64,000 nt of DNA from Rhabditophanes sp. KR3021 (taxonomy: Eukaryota; Nematoda; Chromadorea; Rhabditida; Alloionematidae). Positions 35,950-48,038 of the stretch are shown piece by piece. The stretch is from positions 744,001 to 808,000 of the forward strand of contig CAUJLY010000004.1 of NCBI GenBank assembly GCA_963281155.1, given 5' to 3'. Position 1 is the stretch's first letter. Every line of letters starts with the position of its first letter. The position numbers were made by a program, and so were the translations under genes. The notes beneath the pieces were generated by a model, which worked only from the letters and a program-made list of their open reading frames with translations, ran no database searches and was not told the origin of the DNA.

Positions 35950-37250
35950 ATGGCATCTTCTGGAATCATTAAGAATGGTTTAAATAGTGTTAGATCACTA
36001 GCAACTAAAGGTAATTTTTAAAACGTAGACCCATCTAATCGACTAATTCTAGCGAGCTTTACCTCGGAAATATACAACAAGACTAGGGGGAACCTCAATA
36101 TTGACAAAAATACCAAAGTCATCATTCAAGGATTCACAGGGAAGCAAGGAACTTTCCACGGCCAACAAATGCTCGAATACAACACTCAACTTGTGGGTGG
36201 AGTTAATGCCAAAAAGGCCGGAACTGTTCATTTAGGGAAACCAGTCTTCGCAAATGTCAAAGAGGCAAGAGAGAAGACCGGAGCTACTGCTACCGTCATT
36301 TATGTCCCACCAGCTGGAGCTGCTGACGCCATCCACGAAGCTCTTGACGCTGAAATTCCTTTGATCGTTTGTATTACTGAAGGAATTCCACAACACGACA
36401 TGGTCAGAGTTAAGAACAGACTCTTAACCCAGGACAAGTCTCGTCTTCTAGGACCGAATTGCCCAGGGATCATTAGACCTAATCAGTGCAAGATTGGAAT
36501 CATGCCACGTAAGTTTCTAGATTTTTTGGGTCTTTTAAACAGTTTACCTACACAAAAATTATTGTTATTTATGCCTTTTGTTAAAGAGATAAGGATATTT
36601 AGATTTTTTTGAGTAACGTAATTAAAGTGTTTATTAGAATAATATCAAAATTAATGATATTGTGAGCCTTTACCATAGAACTTTGAAGACAAAACCTTTA
36701 AGATTGCCATATATTTACGTTCGTCTATAAATTAACATTCAAAAATATTGTGTACAATTCGAAATGTTTAGATCACATCCATCAAGATGGTGTCATCGGA
36801 GTTGTCTCCCGATCTGGGACCCTAACCTACGAAGCTGTGCATCAAACAACGGCAGTCGGTTTAGGGCAAACGTTATGCATCGGAATCGGCGGAGATCCCT
36901 TCAACGGAACCAACTTCATCGATGCTCTCGAAGTCTTCCTCCAAGATCCCAAAACCAAGGGAATCATCATGATCGGAGAGATTGGAGGCCAGGCTGAGGA
37001 ATTAGCAGCCAAATATATCACTGAAAACAACTCAGGACCAAATGCTAAACCAGTCGTCTCTTTCATTGCTGGAGTAACTGCTCCTCCAGGCAGAAGAATG
37101 GGACACGCAGGAGCTATCATTGCCGGTGGAAAAGGAAGCGCGACAGACAAGATCGAAGCTCTGAAGGCTGCTGGAGTCCATGTCACGCCAAGTCCTGCTC
37201 AAATGGGAACACTAATGGCACGAGCTCTTCTTGGCAAATTACAAAAGTAG
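35950..37250 (+). CDS. SUCLG1: Succinyl-CoA ligase alpha subunit, mitochondrial
   Basis: Exons are 35950-36010, 36053-36508 and 36772-37250, giving 331 residues, full length for the family. The N-terminus ([20 protein letters not shown]) is Ser/Arg-rich without acids, as expected of a mitochondrial presequence. The CoA-binding Rossmann domain has [14 protein letters not shown] and GGVNAKKAG, followed by TEGIPQHD and LLGPNCPG. The ligase domain has [23 protein letters not shown] and the phosphohistidine loop [10 protein letters not shown]. The alpha subunit pairs with an ADP- or GDP-specific beta subunit to make succinate and ATP/GTP from succinyl-CoA in the TCA cycle. The DYNLT2B-like gene starts 290 bp downstream on the same strand. 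Confidence 0.97.
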
Positions 37251-37539
37251 AATATTTAAGAGGATAATTAAAAATGAATAATTGCTAGTTGATTTTTTAA
37301 TGTCTTTACCATATAAGGAACTTTTTTATATTGGTTTTTAGTTTATAAATAAATGTAAAGCCATCATTTCATTAATTACTTTATTTGTCTGGGCGGAAGT
37401 ATGCCTCAATTCAATTGTTTGCTAATGAGTTTGTTTGTCGTGAAGTGTGTCTCTTTTTAGTTTCCATGGTAACGAAAACAAACTAACAAGTATGAACTAA
37501 GAAAGCATATTTTGTTCTATTTAACTTGTTTGTCTAGCT

Positions 37540-37983
37540 ATGGATGGTGGTTTCGTATTAAGGCCAAATTTCCAGGATAAATTCAGATCTACAATGGGCA
37601 AGAAAATCTTAAGTGAAGTTTGCACACAAATCCTAAGTGACAAAACCTACGAAAAAGCAACGATGGAAGATTCCTCTAAAATAGTAGCTGAAGTGGTCAG
37701 AGAAAAGCTAAAAGAACTTAATCTGCCTCGGTACAAATTCATAGTAGAAGTAATCGTGGCCGAAGCCAGAGGCCAAGGAATGTGGTAGGTCTATTTTAAT
37801 GTAATAGCTCATTTCTTTAAATTTAGTGTCAATAGTGCTTGCATGTGGGATTCCGATACCGACAACGTCGTCAACCATCTTTATACCAATGTAGGCCTAA
37901 AATATAAATATAAATTAGTATTCACACTCTTTCAGACCAATTTATTTTGTGAAGCAATTATCTTTGCCGTTTTTAATTACTAG
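37540..37983 (+). CDS. DYNLT2B: Tctex1-type dynein light chain, DYNLT2B-like
   Basis: Exons are 37540-37784, 37827-37890 and 37936-37983, with introns of 42 and 45 bp and a product of 118 residues. The start follows a TTTGTCTAG acceptor-like site by two bases. The whole protein is one Tctex-1 domain. FVLRPNFQDKF opens it, two helices follow, then the strands YKFIVEVIVAEARGQGM, splice-built CVNSACMWDSDTDN, and LFCEAIIFAVFNY at the C-terminus. The N-terminal LRP.F..KF and WD.DTDN motifs best match DYNLT2B (TCTEX1D2), a light chain of dynein-2, which drives retrograde transport in cilia. In a nematode this would act in sensory neurons. Another Tctex family member is possible. Confidence 0.88.
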
Positions 37984-38038
37984 TGATGAATGACAATATT
38001 TATTTATATACATATTAATAAAAATTTTAATAACAAGT

Positions 38039-40563
38039 TCACAATAAGTTAAGATGCGTTAGGCATTCTAATGCCGTAATTCTCTCTTCCGGAATTTGCT
38101 TGAGGCAATTGGCTATCATTTGCGCTACTTGAGGAGGTGCGGCGGCAGGTCTTTCTGGTCTCACTCCCATTGAGATAGCTGAGAAGACTTCGTTATTTGA
38201 TAAGTGTTGGAAAGGATCTTTCCCGAAGCTGTAAACTTCATAACAAGTCAAGCCAAAAGACCATATGTCAGAATAATGGGAGAATTTGCCCGTTAGAATG
38301 CAATCAGGAGATAACCATCGAACCGGCAATAGTCGTCCCTTTTCATCCGACATTTTGTAATACTCCACATCCGAATACAATTTCCTTGACATTCCAAAGT
38401 CACTTATTTTTACCGTAAAAGGCTTCCTCTGAGAAGGGTTACACATCAAAATATCACTCGGTCCCGAAACCAAACAATTCCTAGCACTAAGGTCTCTGTG
38501 CACAATTTGCCTCGTCGTCAAATAACACAAACCTTCACAAATCTCCTTCGAAATAATATTAAGTTCATGAACTTGCAATGTAGGTGGGAATTGGGAGTAG
38601 TCGGTAGCTATTGGGGGTGCCCTCTTTTTTAAATAACTTTTCAAGTCACCTAAATTCATGAATTCCATGACAATAATGGTGTTGTTGCGGTTTTGTGTTT
38701 GACAGACGCCGAAGAATTTAACGATATGTTTGTGGTCTAAGCTGGATAGTAAAGCAATTTCACGGTCCCAATCTGCATTTACACAAACATCTTTCAATGT
38801 TTTGACGGCAATTTGTTTGTGACTAGACAATTCTTCTAACAATGCTCCGTTCTCTGAATCAATTGAAATTTCCGGCCCAATCCATTCGGCTTTTTTGACT
38901 TGGCCGAAGTTGCCATGACCAATTTGGGCACCGATTCTGAGATGGTCTTTGTTTATGATTGGAACATGTTTTAGCGTATAGTCGGCAGATGTTATTGACA
39001 ATGAAATGGAATTGTCGCGGAAGAAGGAAGTTTCTTCAGTATTTAAAATGGTTTCTTCAGTCCTTGATGTTGCACGGGAGTAAAGCTTCATAATTTGATT
39101 TGTTTTTTCCTTGACAGCCGTCACTCTTTTCATAGATTTGATCACCAAAACAATTACTAATACTGCTCCCATCCCAACTAACACAAATATCGAAGCGTTG
39201 ATGAATGTCCATGGAGAAGAGATACCCAATCCCACACCAGTGTGATTTCCTTTGTAAGCTATTTCGTTGTTATTTGGAGTTAAGTCAGTGAGACCTAATA
39301 TTCTAGTCACATTTTCACACTCCCTTATTCCATCTGAAATTCGGCAAGCCGTAATTAAGTAGTCTTTGTTAATAAATTCATGTTCATCACTATGACAATC
39401 GGAACATTCATTTGGAAAAGCTTCGAATTCTCTTTTATAAAACCATGTTTTGTCGGTTGGCAATGAGCGTTGTTTGATGAAGAGGGTGTTGTTGAATAAA
39501 GTCTTTCTAAAACAATGCATTATTATTATTGTTAACAAACTACAAAGAATTTACGTTGAAGGTGTTGACAGAGAAAACAACGGCATTTCCTGCTTATTGT
39601 CAGCCAATCGAGTGATATAAATTGTTAAATTTGCCATCGGAAATCCTTCTACACTGAGCCGTTCTTTATTTTTATTAATTCGAGCCGTCAAAGCTAATGA
39701 CTTGTTGATGTGGAACTTTAAATGAATTAATATAAGGATATTAGTGGGAATTAAGTTACCTGTGTTAGGGCATAGACAGGGTGGTGGCACCAAGTACAGA
39801 GACATCCAACTAGGCCTAAGTCTTCCGAGGTTGCGTTAAACACATTAAGTGAAATTGTATTAGTGGAGGGAAGGAAAATTTCAGCGTGACTTTCACTAGA
39901 TTCTAGTCCCTTATTTCTGTTTTTTGGAAATGCATACCAATAAAAGTAATTTAAATTGGCTTTACTGCCGAGGGTTGTGTTAAAGGTGGCATTCGTCACC
40001 TGACATTTTATATTTACTGTATCTCCAACATTTGCCACAACCTTTTCATCCAAAGCTGTAATTATTTGCTTGGTACAATGCTTGAATCCATCACAAGCAA
40101 AATTCAGCTCACTTGATCCCCCAATTTTGTCGGGAATTTCAAAAAAATAAGCAGCCATCTTATCTGAAGATATTAGCCATTCATTTTGACATGAGCAATC
40201 AACCGGATTGCCGGTGATATCTAGTGTTTTGGATTTGAATTTTGCTAGATATTGCCACCCAAATTGGGTGATGTTATTGTGTTGAAGGGAAATTTTCTTG
40301 CTTAATAAATTAATTTGTGGAAGTTGAGAGAGTGACGAGAGTGAGCAGTTGTCTAATTTAAGATTTTCAACACTTATTGTGATTGTATCGTTGTAAAAAT
40401 GAGTTGATTCAAGACAATTTTTAACCTGTACATTTTTTAAATACCCCACATTCAGATTCAATACATCTTGAAAAGTACCACAAACAATATCTTGTCCATC
40501 AACATGGCATTGACTCTTAATTTGCCCTGAAATTAGCACCACCAAAACAAGCCAAGCCATCAT
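38039..40563 (-). CDS. Trk-like receptor tyrosine kinase
   Basis: Exons are 40563-39760, 39715-39555 and 39506-38039, with introns of 44 and 48 bp and a product of about 810 residues. The signal peptide is MMAWLVLVVLISGQIKSQ. The ectodomain has a leucine-rich stretch (ISLQHNNITQFGWQYL) with a C-terminal cap (NPVDCSCQNEWL) and then Ig-like sequence (NIKCQV...). TM is ASIFVLVGMGAVLVIVLVI. The kinase domain has GHGNFGQV, IAVKTLKD, HRDLSARNC, DFGMSRKLYSDVEYYKM and LPVRWLSPDCIL. Catalytic Lys, Asp and DFG are intact. LRR plus Ig plus a Y...YY activation loop is the Trk architecture, so this is likely a Trk/neurotrophin-type receptor for neural signalling. The P-loop context differs enough that a related family such as ROR/MuSK cannot be ruled out. 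Confidence 0.85.
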
Positions 40564-42054
40564 GATGTCAATAAAAAAAATAAACTAATATGTTTGTGTC
40601 CAGTATTTGTCCTCAAAAAAGTTGTTTTCCTTGTTTTGTGTATGAATGGTAGTGGATGTCTAGTAGATGCTTACTAAGCAATAGTCATGATACGGCATTG
40701 AATTGAGTTGAAATTAAAAGTTGCTCATAATGTGGCACTAATAGACTTTTAGATGGTTGTTGGTTGTCAATATATAAATGTCTCTATGTAGATGAATATT
40801 ATAGCGCTAGTTAGAGAATTTGCAAATATGACAAAATGAATACTATATATAGTTGGATAGGATTGTACTTTTTACCTTTATCAAAAGAATGAAAATAAAT
40901 TTATACTAAATTAGTGGATGTATGTGTGAATAAATGACTTCGCGTAAAAAAGTTGCCTACAAAAAGTGCTTGTCAATAACTAACAACCAACGTAACATTC
41001 TTTTTTTGTTCCATTTTAATTTTTTTGTTGTAACCTAAGGTCTCTTTAATCAAAAAATAATAAGGATGAATTTTGTTTATAAATTAGTGTACGTCAAGGA
41101 GTGGTGTTTGGATAATTGCATATACATGATATGCGCATATGTATTTAATTTTTTACATCCCCCATAAATATAATAATTAATATAAGCCATCAAAAGAACG
41201 AGATTAGAGAGGCTGTAGCGTAAAAAAGTGTTGTTAAAGTTTGTCCAAAAAAGAGGATATTAAGCCCATCATCATAATGATGCACTAGACAGTGTGAAAT
41301 AAATAATTTATTTTTATTATCAAAAGTTCTTTACTCCTAATCAACACTACCACATTAATAATAACAAAATGTAAATCCTACTATTGAGATAAAGCTCAAT
41401 AAATATATTAAATAGTAGAGATGTATTTAAGTTTTGATGAGACAACTTAGATACTTTAAGTCAATTTAAGGAGTACCAACCAAACATATATTAGGGAACA
41501 ATTTTTCTTTAATAATTAATAAGTTGGCAACTACAGCATCTTTACGGTGTATGTCACCACCAACACAGAAGAAATAGGCTTTAAAGTTTTTTCTACCATC
41601 AATTGCCTCCAAAAACTTATTTATGTTTAGGACACATGAACAAAAAATGGGCATATGCATTTAAAAGTTATAGAAAGGCACATATCAATGGTAAATGTAA
41701 CGTACATGGGTGTATATATTTTTACGTACACTTTCTAATATCATGAGTGCGTGAATATGAAACGCAGCAACCGTTGTGGAAAGAGTCAAAGCAATACATA
41801 TAATACTCGGTGTTTAGAAATGTTTTTTGAAGCCAAAGGTGCATATTTTTATGGTGGTGCGTGTGTAATTAAAGTTCATAATTATGGCAAAAGGATTAAA
41901 GAAAATAAAATAAAGAAAGGGAGAGAAGTATGGTTCGTCACACTTAAAAAATAGTAAAAATAATACACTTTAAGGCATCTGAAATTTATTCTAAAAATAG
42001 GGAACGTATATATTAACAATTCTATATCTAATAATAATAATCTAAAACAGAATA
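40564..42054. other. Intergenic stretch
   Basis: Promoter side of the Trk-like gene and 3' side of ADCK1. No intact gene. A coding-like fragment at 41466-41660 is listed separately. The plus-strand frame at 41751-41954 is Lys/Asn-rich and unsupported. Confidence 0.5.
41466..41660 (-). pseudogene. Coding-like fragment of unknown family
   Basis: An open 64-codon frame contains NINKFLEAIDGRKNFKAYFF and, later, RKDAVVANLLIIKEKLFP, ending LVGTP and a stop. The amino-acid balance is unlike random A/T-rich frames. It stands alone, with no promoter, splice sites or partner exon that I can see. It is most likely a piece of a larger lost gene. Confidence 0.35.
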
Positions 42055-43626
42055 TTAAGCTAAGCCAGTAACATGTGTTATTAATAATATTTTTGTATAT
42101 AAAAATATTTTGAACAATCTCCAATAAAGTGTAAGAATTAGTGTGAAATTTTGTAGATAACTTGTTGACTTTCTCAGTTTTTCACAATAAACGGATTTGA
42201 CGCAGAACCGTGCCATTTCTATGAATGAATCTGCGCGCCCAGCAACTCCTAATCTGTGTTCGATGGATCTGATTAGGTCGTTTGTTTTTAAAATCAAAAG
42301 CATTTCCCTTGGCATGATGGATAGGACTTCTGATATTTGTGGGATTAAGTTTCCTGCGTACTCTGCAATCTGTTCAATTTCCTTCTCACCTAATTTTCTT
42401 TTATGTATTCCATGTTGAACTGAATCCCAACTCCGGGACGTCACAATGCACGCAAACAAATTATATAAATCTCCTACACCCATTTCTTTTGAAATAGCTT
42501 TGACTTCCTCCTTGTCTGGCTTAAGCAAAGCCAACCAAAGCCTTGAGTATAAGACCCTAAAATCATCTTTAAGTGTAAGATAAAGACCATGATCCAGCAA
42601 AATGAGCTTGACATCTCCGTTCACTTTCTTAACTAAGAAATTTCCAATATGTATGTCTGCGTGGATGTATCCTTTCTCGAAAATCATCTCACTGAATAGT
42701 CGCCCTATCTTTGAGCAAATGTCATGAGCATCTATTTTTTCTTTCTTCATGTATTCCAAGTCGTTTATATGAGCTCCTTCGCAAAATTGCATCGTTAAGA
42801 CTTCAGTTGTGGAGTATTTCCATTTGATTTGGGGGATGATAAGGTAACTTAGATGGGAAAACATTCGCCTTGTCACATCGGCATTTTTGGCTTCATGAAG
42901 AAAGTCAAGCTCATTGGGTAGGTTTAGTTTGGTCTCTTCCACCAACCACATTAATTTAAATTGGGGAAGAAAAGTGGCCGTTACTCGACAAAAGAATTCC
43001 ATTGTTCCCATGTCAATTACACTCCTTAATTTAACCTTTGGGTGTTGGACTTTGACAGCCACACACTCCCCACTTTCTCTAATAACTGCACGATGTACCT
43101 GGGCGAGTGAGGCCGAACCCACTGGTATCACATCAAATTCACTAAAAACCTCCTCCAATGGTGCCTTCAAATTAGTCTCCACCATCTTCTTAACTTCCTC
43201 GAATTGAGTGACAGGAGCATGTGAATGCAACGAACACAACTTAGACGTATATTCAATCGGAATCAAATACTCCATAGCTGCAATATGCTGTCCAACCTTG
43301 ATAAAAACACCCCCATTCTTTTCGCATAGCCTTAATATTTTGGCTGCCGATCTTGTGTGTGCTGCCTTGATTGCATCTTGGTACTCGGTTGAGTCTTTTG
43401 CCAAATTATAAAGCGAATATTTATAATCTGCTATAATCGAAGCAGCCTGCCAATCAAATAAATTAGATCTTGAAATAATTAAACTTACAGCTACTCCCGC
43501 TCTGCTGAAACGTATCAAACCAACATTTGATAATTCATAGTCATTCTGGTGCAAGGCGTAGATGGTTCCGGCACCGCCGCTTAAGGCTACGATAGAACCA
43601 AGCTTTGTGATGGTTGATCGTAGCAT
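42055..43626 (-). CDS. ADCK1: ADCK1-type ABC1 (UbiB-family) atypical kinase, mitochondrial
   Basis: ATG is at 43626. One 42 bp intron (43488-43447) with a GTAAGT donor and GGCAG acceptor is a multiple of three and has no stop, so the frame stays open with or without splicing. Removing it gives FSRAGVAAASIIADYKYSL, as in relatives, and about 509 residues. The signature KxGQ region is present (GVFIKVGQHIAAMEY), as are GSASLAQVHRA, VAVKVQHPKV, NELDFLHEAKNA, HADIHIGNFL and LLDHGLY, with GDLYNLFACIVTSRSWDSV towards the end. ADCK1 is a mitochondrial protein linked to cristae organisation, fusion and coenzyme Q or lipid homeostasis. The basic, hydrophobic N-terminus fits mitochondrial import. Confidence 0.94.
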   Translation of the reverse strand: MLRSTITKLGSIVALSGGAGTIYALHQNDYELSNVGLIRFSRAGVAVSLIISRSNLFDWQAASIIADYKYSLYNLAKDSTEYQDAIKAAHTRSAAKILRLCEKNGGVFIKVGQHIAAMEYLIPIEYTSKLCSLHSHAPVTQFEEVKKMVETNLKAPLEEVFSEFDVIPVGSASLAQVHRAVIRESGECVAVKVQHPKVKLRSVIDMGTMEFFCRVTATFLPQFKLMWLVEETKLNLPNELDFLHEAKNADVTRRMFSHLSYLIIPQIKWKYSTTEVLTMQFCEGAHINDLEYMKKEKIDAHDICSKIGRLFSEMIFEKGYIHADIHIGNFLVKKVNGDVKLILLDHGLYLTLKDDFRVLYSRLWLALLKPDKEEVKAISKEMGVGDLYNLFACIVTSRSWDSVQHGIHKRKLGEKEIEQIAEYAGNLIPQISEVLSIMPREMLLILKTNDLIRSIEHRLGVAGRADSFIEMARFCVKSVYCEKLRKSTSYLQNFTLILTLYWRLFKIFLYTKILLITHVTGLA

Positions 43627-43967
43627 TTGTGGTCAAATGAAAAGTGGAGCTGGTAATGTGTTAAGGAGCGAGGTTCCACTTTTTTTTAAATTTATCTGGA
43701 CGGGATGGGTGCAGTTAAGTGAACTAAAAAAGTATTATCAAGTCAATCAAAATAGTTGAATTTACGTTAACATAATTAACTCAAGGAATAACTTTGCATT
43801 AAAATATTGAATTCAAATAATAAATTTACGTTAAAATATTAAGCTTAAATCAGATATGTTCAAATCAAAACAACAACGCAAAACCGTATCAGTATAATTT
43901 CATTAATGATCCTGTGAATTTAATTGTATCCCAAAAATCTATGATATGAGGAAGTGTTGTTAAAAGA

Positions 43968-45391
43968 TTACTTATTCTTTGTTTTGTCCTTGTCAGTTAG
44001 ATTGTTTGATTTAATTTGGTCGATAAATTCACCCAGATTAGAATATCCTTCTTCAGTAAACTTGTATTTACGAAGAGTGGTTCTTTTTTAGATGATGAGG
44101 GAGGTCGTGGTGGCAGAGTTGGCGCAATGGTGATGGGTGTCGAGGGGGTTGTTGGAACAGCAAAATAGGTTTTGTTTGAAGCTTTCTTTCTATTATTCGT
44201 TTTGCTTACTAAATGTTCATTCTTGCCTACTTCAATTGCACCAGATTTTCCTTTGCGAGAATCGTTTCTATCCGCCTTTTTATTGTTTCTTTCTTCATTT
44301 TTGGCTCCTTTATAAGAAACATTTCTGTCCACACCACCTTTGTTATTATTCCCTTCTGTTGGTTTCCTACCATCAGCCACTTTTTCTTCTACCACAACTT
44401 CACCAGCATCCAACTTAACCGCTGGAGTTGTCATTTTAGATCCAATACTAACAGTATTATTCATGATGCTTGATTTGGTTGGAATAGAACGCTTATTCGC
44501 CGATCGAAGCTTAACTTTGCGGTGATTTCTACTAGTAGAACTTGCATCTGATACTTTAACTGGTGTTCCATTATTGAATTTGCAAAACTTCTTGGTTTTT
44601 GTTTCGTTTCCTATCTTGCTCCCTTTACTTACACTCTTTTCAACAAAATTTATTATTTTTGATTTGTCCACATGTGTGAAAAAAGATCCCGGAATACCCC
44701 CATTCCCAAACCAGTACATAATAGAGCGATTTCTAGTATCATTTAATTTCTTTGTTTCAATAGCTTCTACGTCCTGCAACTTCTTGACCACTCTAACGTC
44801 TTGGCGATACGTAGTAGTACGACGACTACCTTGATTGAAAGCCAAAATATGTGTTGTTGGTTCATTAGGAATACAATTGCCATCCAATACGAATCCAATC
44901 ACATTAATCCTTTCCATCTCATCCAAGGGAATGTAATAAGCCATCAGGATAGCTTTGATGTCAGGTAAACGCACAAACCCTGTCTCGATATACTTCCAAT
45001 TATTAGCTCCGACATAGTGCCAGTTCTGTAGTAAAAAGGAATTGTGCAGATTGATCTTTTCAATAACTCCATACTGCTGAGTATTTTTTAGTGAAACACC
45101 CAACATTTCGCTAGTACATCCATGACTCGTTCCAAACCAATAAATAAGGCCTTTCTTCAGAAATTTATACACCTCGAAGTCAACGGCACTCTTGATAAAG
45201 TTTGACTCCAGACACCTACGATGCAAGATTGAGATGGCATCCAGAACATTTTGAGTAGTCGAACAAACAGGATTAAGATTCATATGGAATTGAACTTTCG
45301 TTGAGGATGTATCCACACTTTTAATATCATGTCGAAGAGGCGGATAAATGGGATTTGTCTTAAAAGTAATCATTTTGCCATCGGACGTCAT
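43968..45391 (-). CDS. Unknown basic protein with two IYWFG-type motifs
   Basis: Single exon from ATG 45391. The uninterrupted frame stops at 43997 (464 residues). A +1 shift at the A-run opposite 44084-44089 instead opens a more protein-like C-terminus (RKYKFTEEGYSNLGEFIDQI) that ends at 43968, so I give the longer extent. The N-terminal half is ordered and has two copies of a Trp-Phe-Gly motif (GLIYWFGTSHGC and SIMYWFGNGG) about 170 residues apart. The C-terminal half is low-complexity, rich in Lys, Asn, Ser and Thr, with a Pro-rich stretch (TLPPRPPSSS). There is no signal peptide or membrane segment. I do not recognise it. It is probably nuclear or RNA-associated from its charge, which is inference. 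Confidence 0.6.
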
Positions 45392-46122
45392 GACATTAGA
45401 AAAGTTCTTCAGTTCTCAAATCACGGCATATTTAAGTTGATTTAATCAGAGCGAAATTTGACTTGAAATGGGACTTGAACTTGTATTCATATTTTGCAGG
45501 CAAACACCTGTCACAATTTAGAAAACTTGAGTACTAAACTATTTTGAATTGGTATGTATTTATGGTTTCTCTAGATGGTAATTAACCAAATAAAATTTGA
45601 CTACTAATTTTAATTCAAATGGAAAAGGTTCCAAGCACACATTCAACACAAACAATAGATTTCAATGAAACAAAAAATAACTTATCAAAACTAATAAATC
45701 AACTAATCAAAGAACATCCAATTACTTAAAAGTTGCATTATCTTTAACATCACTTACCACAATCAACTACCCAAAACGAACCATCCTTTCTCCACGCGAC
45801 CACACTCATGTCTGCAGTTCAATCACACCCACACCAACCATACTTGGAAGTTTGTAGTGTGATTCACATCCCTTCATCCAAATTGCATCATTTTTAGACA
45901 TAATAAAGATGATGGAAGGTTTGTTCTGTTCACCTATATAAAATGAACCCATCAATTTAAAAATTCACACCAAATTCTAAACTATTAAAGTTTATTCATA
46001 ACAAGGTAAGCAAATTTGTTATTCATTTTTGTCTGTTTACTTAATCTACTTATTAACATTCATCAATAAAATTAAAATTTCCTTTTTTAGATATAAATTT
46101 GTTGACATTCTAAATCATTCAA
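45392..46122. other. Upstream region and 5' UTR intron of the acyltransferase gene
   Basis: A TATA box (TATATAAAA) lies at 45935-45943. About 60 bases further on, a GTAAGC donor at 46006 and a TTTTTTAG acceptor at 46090 frame an 85 bp 5' UTR intron. The ATG is 32 bases after that acceptor. Confidence 0.55.
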
Positions 46123-48038
46123 ATGTCTAACATCAACAATTTAACTAAAGAACCTATTTCCCAAGTTGCCAATCCCAATCAACTTTATCCTAGGTTATTT
46201 GTGCCTAATTTAGAAGACACCATCTCGCAGTTCATTTTATTTGCCAGGCCTTTACAAGGAGATGTCGAATTTTTGGAAACAGTTGATGTATGTTTTGGAA
46301 ATTTGAATTTGAATTATTTTGTTTAGATGGCAAATCAATTTTTGCATTCTGAACAAGCAGAGACTTTGAATAATTATTTAATTGAAAGAACTAAATCACA
46401 AGACAATTGGGTAAATATTAAATGGAGTAACTTTAATGCAATTTTATTTAGTTGACACCATGGTGGAAGGAGATTGCCTATTTGAGTATGAGAACATCTG
46501 TCATAACTTCATCTCCCGGAATAGTTCTACCAACAATTGCATTTTCTGATACAATCCAGCAAGCCGCTATTGCCTCGAAGCTGATTCAATCTATGCTATC
46601 GTATCATCACATGATCATTGAAAATAAAATTCCACAAGATGTTTATGGGAAGACGAAGTTGGATATGTTTCAGTATAAATTGCTATATGGAACTACACGT
46701 ATTCCAAGACATTCCATAGACCAACTTAAATTAGGGTCAGATATGAAAGTTTGGAGTGACCATATTGTTGTAATCAGAAATGGAAATCCCTTCAAGGTCA
46801 AAGTTTATGACCAGACTGAAAATGTTATTAGTTTAGAGCAACTTGAGTTTCTTTTGAAGGAGTTCGTGTATCCCCACTCTCAATTTATTAATCCTTTTCC
46901 TATTTTGGCTGGAAGTGGCGGAGATAGAGAAACATGGGCTAAAATATACGCTAAAATGGAGCAATATAATCCCGAACTAGTCGAATCCATCGAGAAGGCG
47001 TTATTTGTGGTTAATCTTGACTCCAAAATTGATTCAAACAACCCAAACTCATCTCCTTCATATCAAAGTCTAAGTGGGGGTGGCAAAAAATCAAACTCAA
47101 TTAACAGGTACTTCGACAAATGCATCCAAGTAAATGTGGGCTTTGAAAACCAAATAACACTAACTAATGAGCATACCGTCGCCGAATTACCCCCTCTAGC
47201 TTTATTGTGCGACATTATCATGAATAATTTTGAGACAAATGCTTTCAAAACTGACTCTAACAAACTTAAAGAAAAATCTGTGGAAAAATTAAACTTCTAC
47301 TTGGACGAGTCGATGAAAATAAATTTGGGTATCGCTTTGAAGAAAGTAGATGAGTTGACTGATAAAGTAGATGCTACCATTCATACATTTAAGGGTTTTG
47401 GGAAATCAGCAATTAAGAAGATGCAACTTAGTCCTGACTCATTCATCCAACTCGCCCTGAATTTGGCTTTTTTTAAGATCCACAAAAATCAACCCACTAC
47501 TCTAGAAGCTGTTTCTTTAAGGAAATTTAAAGAAGGAAGAACTGAAACCATCAGACTACCAACTGTTGAGACCGCTGATTTCGTTAAGAAAGTTGTTTGC
47601 GACAACTCTAGTGGAACAGAAGTTAAAAATGCCTTGATCAGAGGTGTTGTTTCACATAAAAGTTACACAAATGAATGTATTAATGGTTATGGCATGGACA
47701 GACATTTGCTAGGACTTCGTTTAGCAGCCCGTGATTTGAAGATAAATTTGCCTAAAATCTTTCTTTCTCCCATTTATCAAAAAATGATTCATTTCCAATT
47801 GATTACTAGTCAGGTTCCCACTAAACACAAGATAGCTTTTGGTTTTACTCCCGTTCACGAGGATAATTACGGAGTCTGCTACAATCCTCGCCAAGAAGAA
47901 ATTCTCTTTTTTATTACAGCTCCTAAATATTGGAAAAAGACGTCTTCTGTCAAGTTTGTTGCTGCTCTTGAAGAATCTTTAACTCAAATGGAGTCCATTT
48001 TAATTAATTCACCCAGCTTAATCAAAGCTAAAATGTAA
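46123..48038 (+). CDS. Carnitine/choline O-acyltransferase, CRAT-like
   Basis: Exons are 46123-46287, 46327-46410 and 46452-48038, with introns of 39 and 41 bp and a product of 611 residues. Family motifs in order are LYPRLFVPNLEDTI, WLTPWWKEIAYL, MFQYKLLYGTTRIPR, the catalytic His in NEHTVAELPP, FKEGRTETIRL, GYGMDRHLLGLRLAA, ITSQVPTKH (the usual STSQ motif), and GFTPVHEDNYGVCYNP. The spacing fits carnitine acetyltransferase, carnitine octanoyltransferase or choline acetyltransferase. Absence of the N-terminal membrane helices excludes CPT1. The usual EHxxAEGPP is EHTVAELPP here, so the residue after Glu is altered, but the His is kept. Carnitine acyltransferases shuttle short or medium acyl groups between CoA and carnitine. 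Substrate choice cannot be set from motifs. Confidence 0.9.

Noticed and set aside
43997..44525. Plus-strand frames opposite the basic protein gene
   Set aside because: Shadows of the Lys/Asn/Ser-rich minus-strand coding sequence; long antisense frames are expected there.
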